NCBI GenBank assembly: GCA_964568825.1
Contig: CAZMSA010000082.1
Span: 1-16,019, forward strand
Length of the DNA stretch: 16,019 nt
DNA from: CAVVDT01 sp964568825
GTDB lineage: Bacteria > Pseudomonadota > Alphaproteobacteria > Rhizobiales > Aestuariivirgaceae
Reading direction: 5' to 3'
Under the pieces are notes generated by a model. The model worked only from the letters and a program-made list of their open reading frames with translations, searched no databases and was not told the DNA's origin. Position numbers and translations under genes: made by a program. Each line of letters begins with the position of its first letter. Position 1 is the first letter of the stretch. Positions 14,247 to 16,019 of the stretch are shown in pieces.

Positions 14247-15415
14247 GACCGTGCCTCCTTGACCGCCTTGACGATTTTCTGGGCGGCATCGTCGAGATCG
14301 TTGGCGGCGATCACGTTGAGACCGGATGAAGCGATGATGTCCTTGCCCTTGTCGACGTTGGTGCCTTCCAGGCGCACCACCAGCGGCACCTTGAGGCCCA
14401 CCTCCCTGACCGCCGCGATGACGCCTTCGGCGATCACGTCGCAGCGCATGATACCGCCGAAGATGTTGACCAGGATGCCCTTCACCTGCGGATCGGAGGT
14501 GATGATCTTGAACGCCGCCGTGACCTTTTCGGTGGTCGCCCCGCCGCCCACGTCGAGGAAGTTGGCAGGGGCTGCGCCGTAAAGCTTGATGATGTCCATG
14601 GTGGCCATGGCAAGACCGGCGCCGTTCACCATGCAGCCGATGTCACCATCCAGCGCGATATAGCTGAGGTCGAAGCGCGAGGCCTCCAGTTCCTTTGCGT
14701 CTTCTTCGCTCTCGTCGCGCAATTCCGCCAGGTCGGGATGGCGGTAGAGGGCGTTGGCGTCGAAGTTGACCTTGGCATCGAGGCATTGCAGGTCGCCGTC
14801 GGCGGTGACCACCAGCGGATTGATTTCCAGAAGCGCCATGTCGGTGGCAACGAATGCCCGGTAGAGGTTGGCGAGAAGGCCTGAAAGCTGCTTTTGCTGC
14901 GCCCCGTCCAGCCCCAGCGCCTTGCCCATGCGGCGCGCGTGGTGGGGCTGGATGCCGGTTGCCGGATCGACCGTCATGGTGAAGATCTTTTCCGGCGTTG
15001 CGTGCGCCACTTCCTCGATGTCCATGCCGCCTTCGGTCGAGGCGATGAAGGCGACGCGCGAGGTGGCGCGGTCGACCAGGCAGGAGAGATAAAGCTCGCG
15101 GGCGATGCGTGAGCCGTCCTCGATATAGAGGCGGTTGACGGTCTTGCCGGCCGGGCCGGTCTGGTGAGTGATGAGGGTCATGCCGAGCATGCGCTTGGCT
15201 TCTTTCTCCACCTCGCCGACCGATTTCACCACCTTGACGCCGCCGCCCTTGCCGCGGCCGCCGGCATGGATCTGTGCCTTGACCACCCACACCGGGCCGC
15301 CCAGCTCGTTGGCGGCCTTGACCGCCTCGTCGACTGAAAAGGCGGGCACACCGCGGGCCACCGGCACCCCAAAGCCCTTGAGCAGGGCCTTGGCCTGGTA
15401 TTCATGAATGTTCAT
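14243..15415 (-). CDS. sucC: Succinyl-CoA synthetase subunit beta
   Basis: Beta subunit of succinyl-CoA ligase, carrying the ATP-grasp nucleotide site and succinate binding. The 390 residues match the family. It begins MNIHEYQAKALLKGFGVPV, typical for SucC, then Lys46 in WVVKAQIHAGGRGKGGGVKV (43-62), the nucleotide-binding loop. Later motifs include ALLEINPLVV (Mg2+ ligands), GAGLAMATMDIIKLYG, NFLDVGGGA and VNIFGGIMRCDVIAEG. Whether it prefers ATP or GTP cannot be read here. The ATG at 15415 has GGAG at 15427-15424, 8 nt upstream. The gene follows mdh after a 121-bp gap that carries a palindrome, and it overlaps sucD by 4 bp. Confidence 0.98.
   Translation of the reverse strand: MNIHEYQAKALLKGFGVPVARGVPAFSVDEAVKAANELGGPVWVVKAQIHAGGRGKGGGVKVVKSVGEVEKEAKRMLGMTLITHQTGPAGKTVNRLYIEDGSRIARELYLSCLVDRATSRVAFIASTEGGMDIEEVAHATPEKIFTMTVDPATGIQPHHARRMGKALGLDGAQQKQLSGLLANLYRAFVATDMALLEINPLVVTADGDLQCLDAKVNFDANALYRHPDLAELRDESEEDAKELEASRFDLSYIALDGDIGCMVNGAGLAMATMDIIKLYGAAPANFLDVGGGATTEKVTAAFKIITSDPQVKGILVNIFGGIMRCDVIAEGVIAAVREVGLKVPLVVRLEGTNVDKGKDIIASSGLNVIAANDLDDAAQKIVKAVKEARS
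14254..14260 (-). promoter_or_regulatory. Strong ribosome binding site for sucD inside the end of sucC
   Basis: AAGGAGG, a full anti-Shine-Dalgarno match, is 7 nt upstream of the sucD ATG and within the last sucC codons. With the 4-bp ATGA overlap it fixes the sucD start and supports coupled translation. Confidence 0.85.
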
Positions 15416-15488
15416 GGGAAAATCTCCGTAATGGCGTCACTGAAACCACCCGGGATTTCTAGCACCGCGCCGGCCCTCGAACCATCTC

Positions 15489-15506
15489 TGGTATACCACA
15501 TACCAC
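15489..15506. promoter_or_regulatory. Candidate operator: TGGTATACCA palindrome with tandem GTGGTAT heptamers
   Basis: In the 121-bp mdh-sucC gap, 15489-15498 is a perfect 10-bp palindrome TGGTATACCA. Read on the minus strand (the sucC coding direction), the heptamer GTGGTAT occurs twice in tandem (15506-15500 and 15499-15493), the second copy overlapping the palindrome. The site lies 74 nt or more upstream of the sucC start. Palindromes with GT/AC half-sites are common among GntR-type regulators, so a metabolic regulator of the suc genes is possible. No clear promoter hexamers are recognisable beside it, and the regulator is unknown. Confidence 0.4.
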
Positions 15507-15536
15507 TGACTCTTTCGTCCTCCGGAACGCCTTTTG

Positions 15537-16019
15537 TCAGGCGAGGTCGGGGGCGATCTTCTTGGCGGCCTCCATCAAGCCCTTGACCGCCTTGATCGAA
15601 TTCTTGAGCTGCGCTTTTTCATCGGCATCGAGCTTGATCTCCACCACCCGCTCGATGCCGCCGGCGCCGATCACCGCTGGCACGCCGACGTAAAGGCCCT
15701 TGATGCCATAGGCGCCATCCACATGCGCCGCGCACGGCAGCACGCGCCGCTTGTCCTTCAGATAGCTCTCGGCCATGGCGATGGCAGAAGAGGCGGGCGC
15801 ATAATAGGCCGATCCGGTCTTCAGGAGCCCGACGATCTCGGCGCCGCCGTCGCGGGTGCGCTGCACGATCTCGGCGATGCGCTTGGCGGTCGTCCACTTC
15901 ATCGCCACCAGGTCGGTGACCGGAATGCCGGCGACCGTCGAATAGCGCGGCAGCGGCACCATCGTGTCGCCGTGACCGCCGAGCACGAAGGCGGTGACGT
16001 CTTCCACCGAGACGTTGAA
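15537..16019 (-). CDS. mdh: Malate dehydrogenase, C-terminal part (cut by window edge)
   Basis: NAD+-dependent malate dehydrogenase of the LDH-like type, converting malate to oxaloacetate in the TCA cycle. Only the last 160 residues are present; a whole protein has about 320. The visible part begins FNVSVEDVTAFVLGGHGDTM, which includes the catalytic His of GGHGD. It continues with VPLPRYSTVAGIPVTDLVAM, then AYYAPASSAIAMAESYLKD, and later YVGVPAVIGAGGIERVVEI near the C-terminus, all typical of alphaproteobacterial Mdh. The reading frame is open to the right edge, so an internal GTG at 16007 is not a start. It is the upstream neighbour of sucC on the same strand, matching the rhizobial mdh-sucCDAB arrangement; the 121-bp gap leaves room for an extra promoter. 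Confidence 0.97.
   Translation of the reverse strand, partial: FNVSVEDVTAFVLGGHGDTMVPLPRYSTVAGIPVTDLVAMKWTTAKRIAEIVQRTRDGGAEIVGLLKTGSAYYAPASSAIAMAESYLKDKRRVLPCAAHVDGAYGIKGLYVGVPAVIGAGGIERVVEIKLDADEKAQLKNSIKAVKGLMEAAKKIAPDLA

Overview
The window is about 16 kb of GC-rich chromosomal DNA that looks alphaproteobacterial, most likely Hyphomicrobiales (rhizobial order). The evidence is gene order and protein style. An mdh-sucC-sucD-sucA-sucB-lpdA TCA-cycle operon lies near priA-atpH-atpA, with transaldolase and XerC genes between them. The delta subunit carries the alpha-type N-terminal pattern SG-x-x-GRYATALFELA. I cannot name a genus from the sequence.

Layout from left to right. (1) Positions 1-3311 are all on the minus strand: priA (primosomal helicase), a 227-bp gap, then atpH and the first 115 codons of atpA, which runs off the left edge. 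(2) Positions 3312-3418 form a divergent promoter region. (3) Positions 3419-7595 are all on the plus strand: a small transaldolase, a XerC-type tyrosine recombinase, an exported TraB/GumN-family protein, a 126-bp gap holding a 31-bp near-perfect inverted repeat, and a DAO-family FAD oxidoreductase. (4) Positions 7597-16019 are all on the minus strand. In transcription order these are mdh (C-terminal part only, entering from the right edge), sucC, sucD, sucA, sucB and lpdA. This block meets the FAD oxidoreductase tail to tail with one base between the stop codons.

How the genes work together: sucA, sucB and lpdA encode E1, E2 and E3 of the 2-oxoglutarate dehydrogenase complex. SucCD turns its succinyl-CoA product into succinate with substrate-level nucleotide phosphorylation, and Mdh makes oxaloacetate. 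NADH from this block feeds respiration, which powers the F1F0 ATP synthase encoded at the left end. The central plus-strand genes serve pentose-phosphate carbon exchange (transaldolase), chromosome dimer resolution (XerC), an unknown envelope role (TraB/GumN) and an unknown amine or amino-acid oxidation (FAD oxidoreductase).

All gaps between genes are shorter than 300 bases. I see no rRNA, tRNA, CRISPR array, insertion sequence, prophage or defence genes. This is mainly a core-metabolism region. The least explained signals are the 31-bp inverted repeat at 6163-6239, which also has G-quadruplex potential, and the TGGTATACCA palindrome with tandem heptamers between mdh and sucC.
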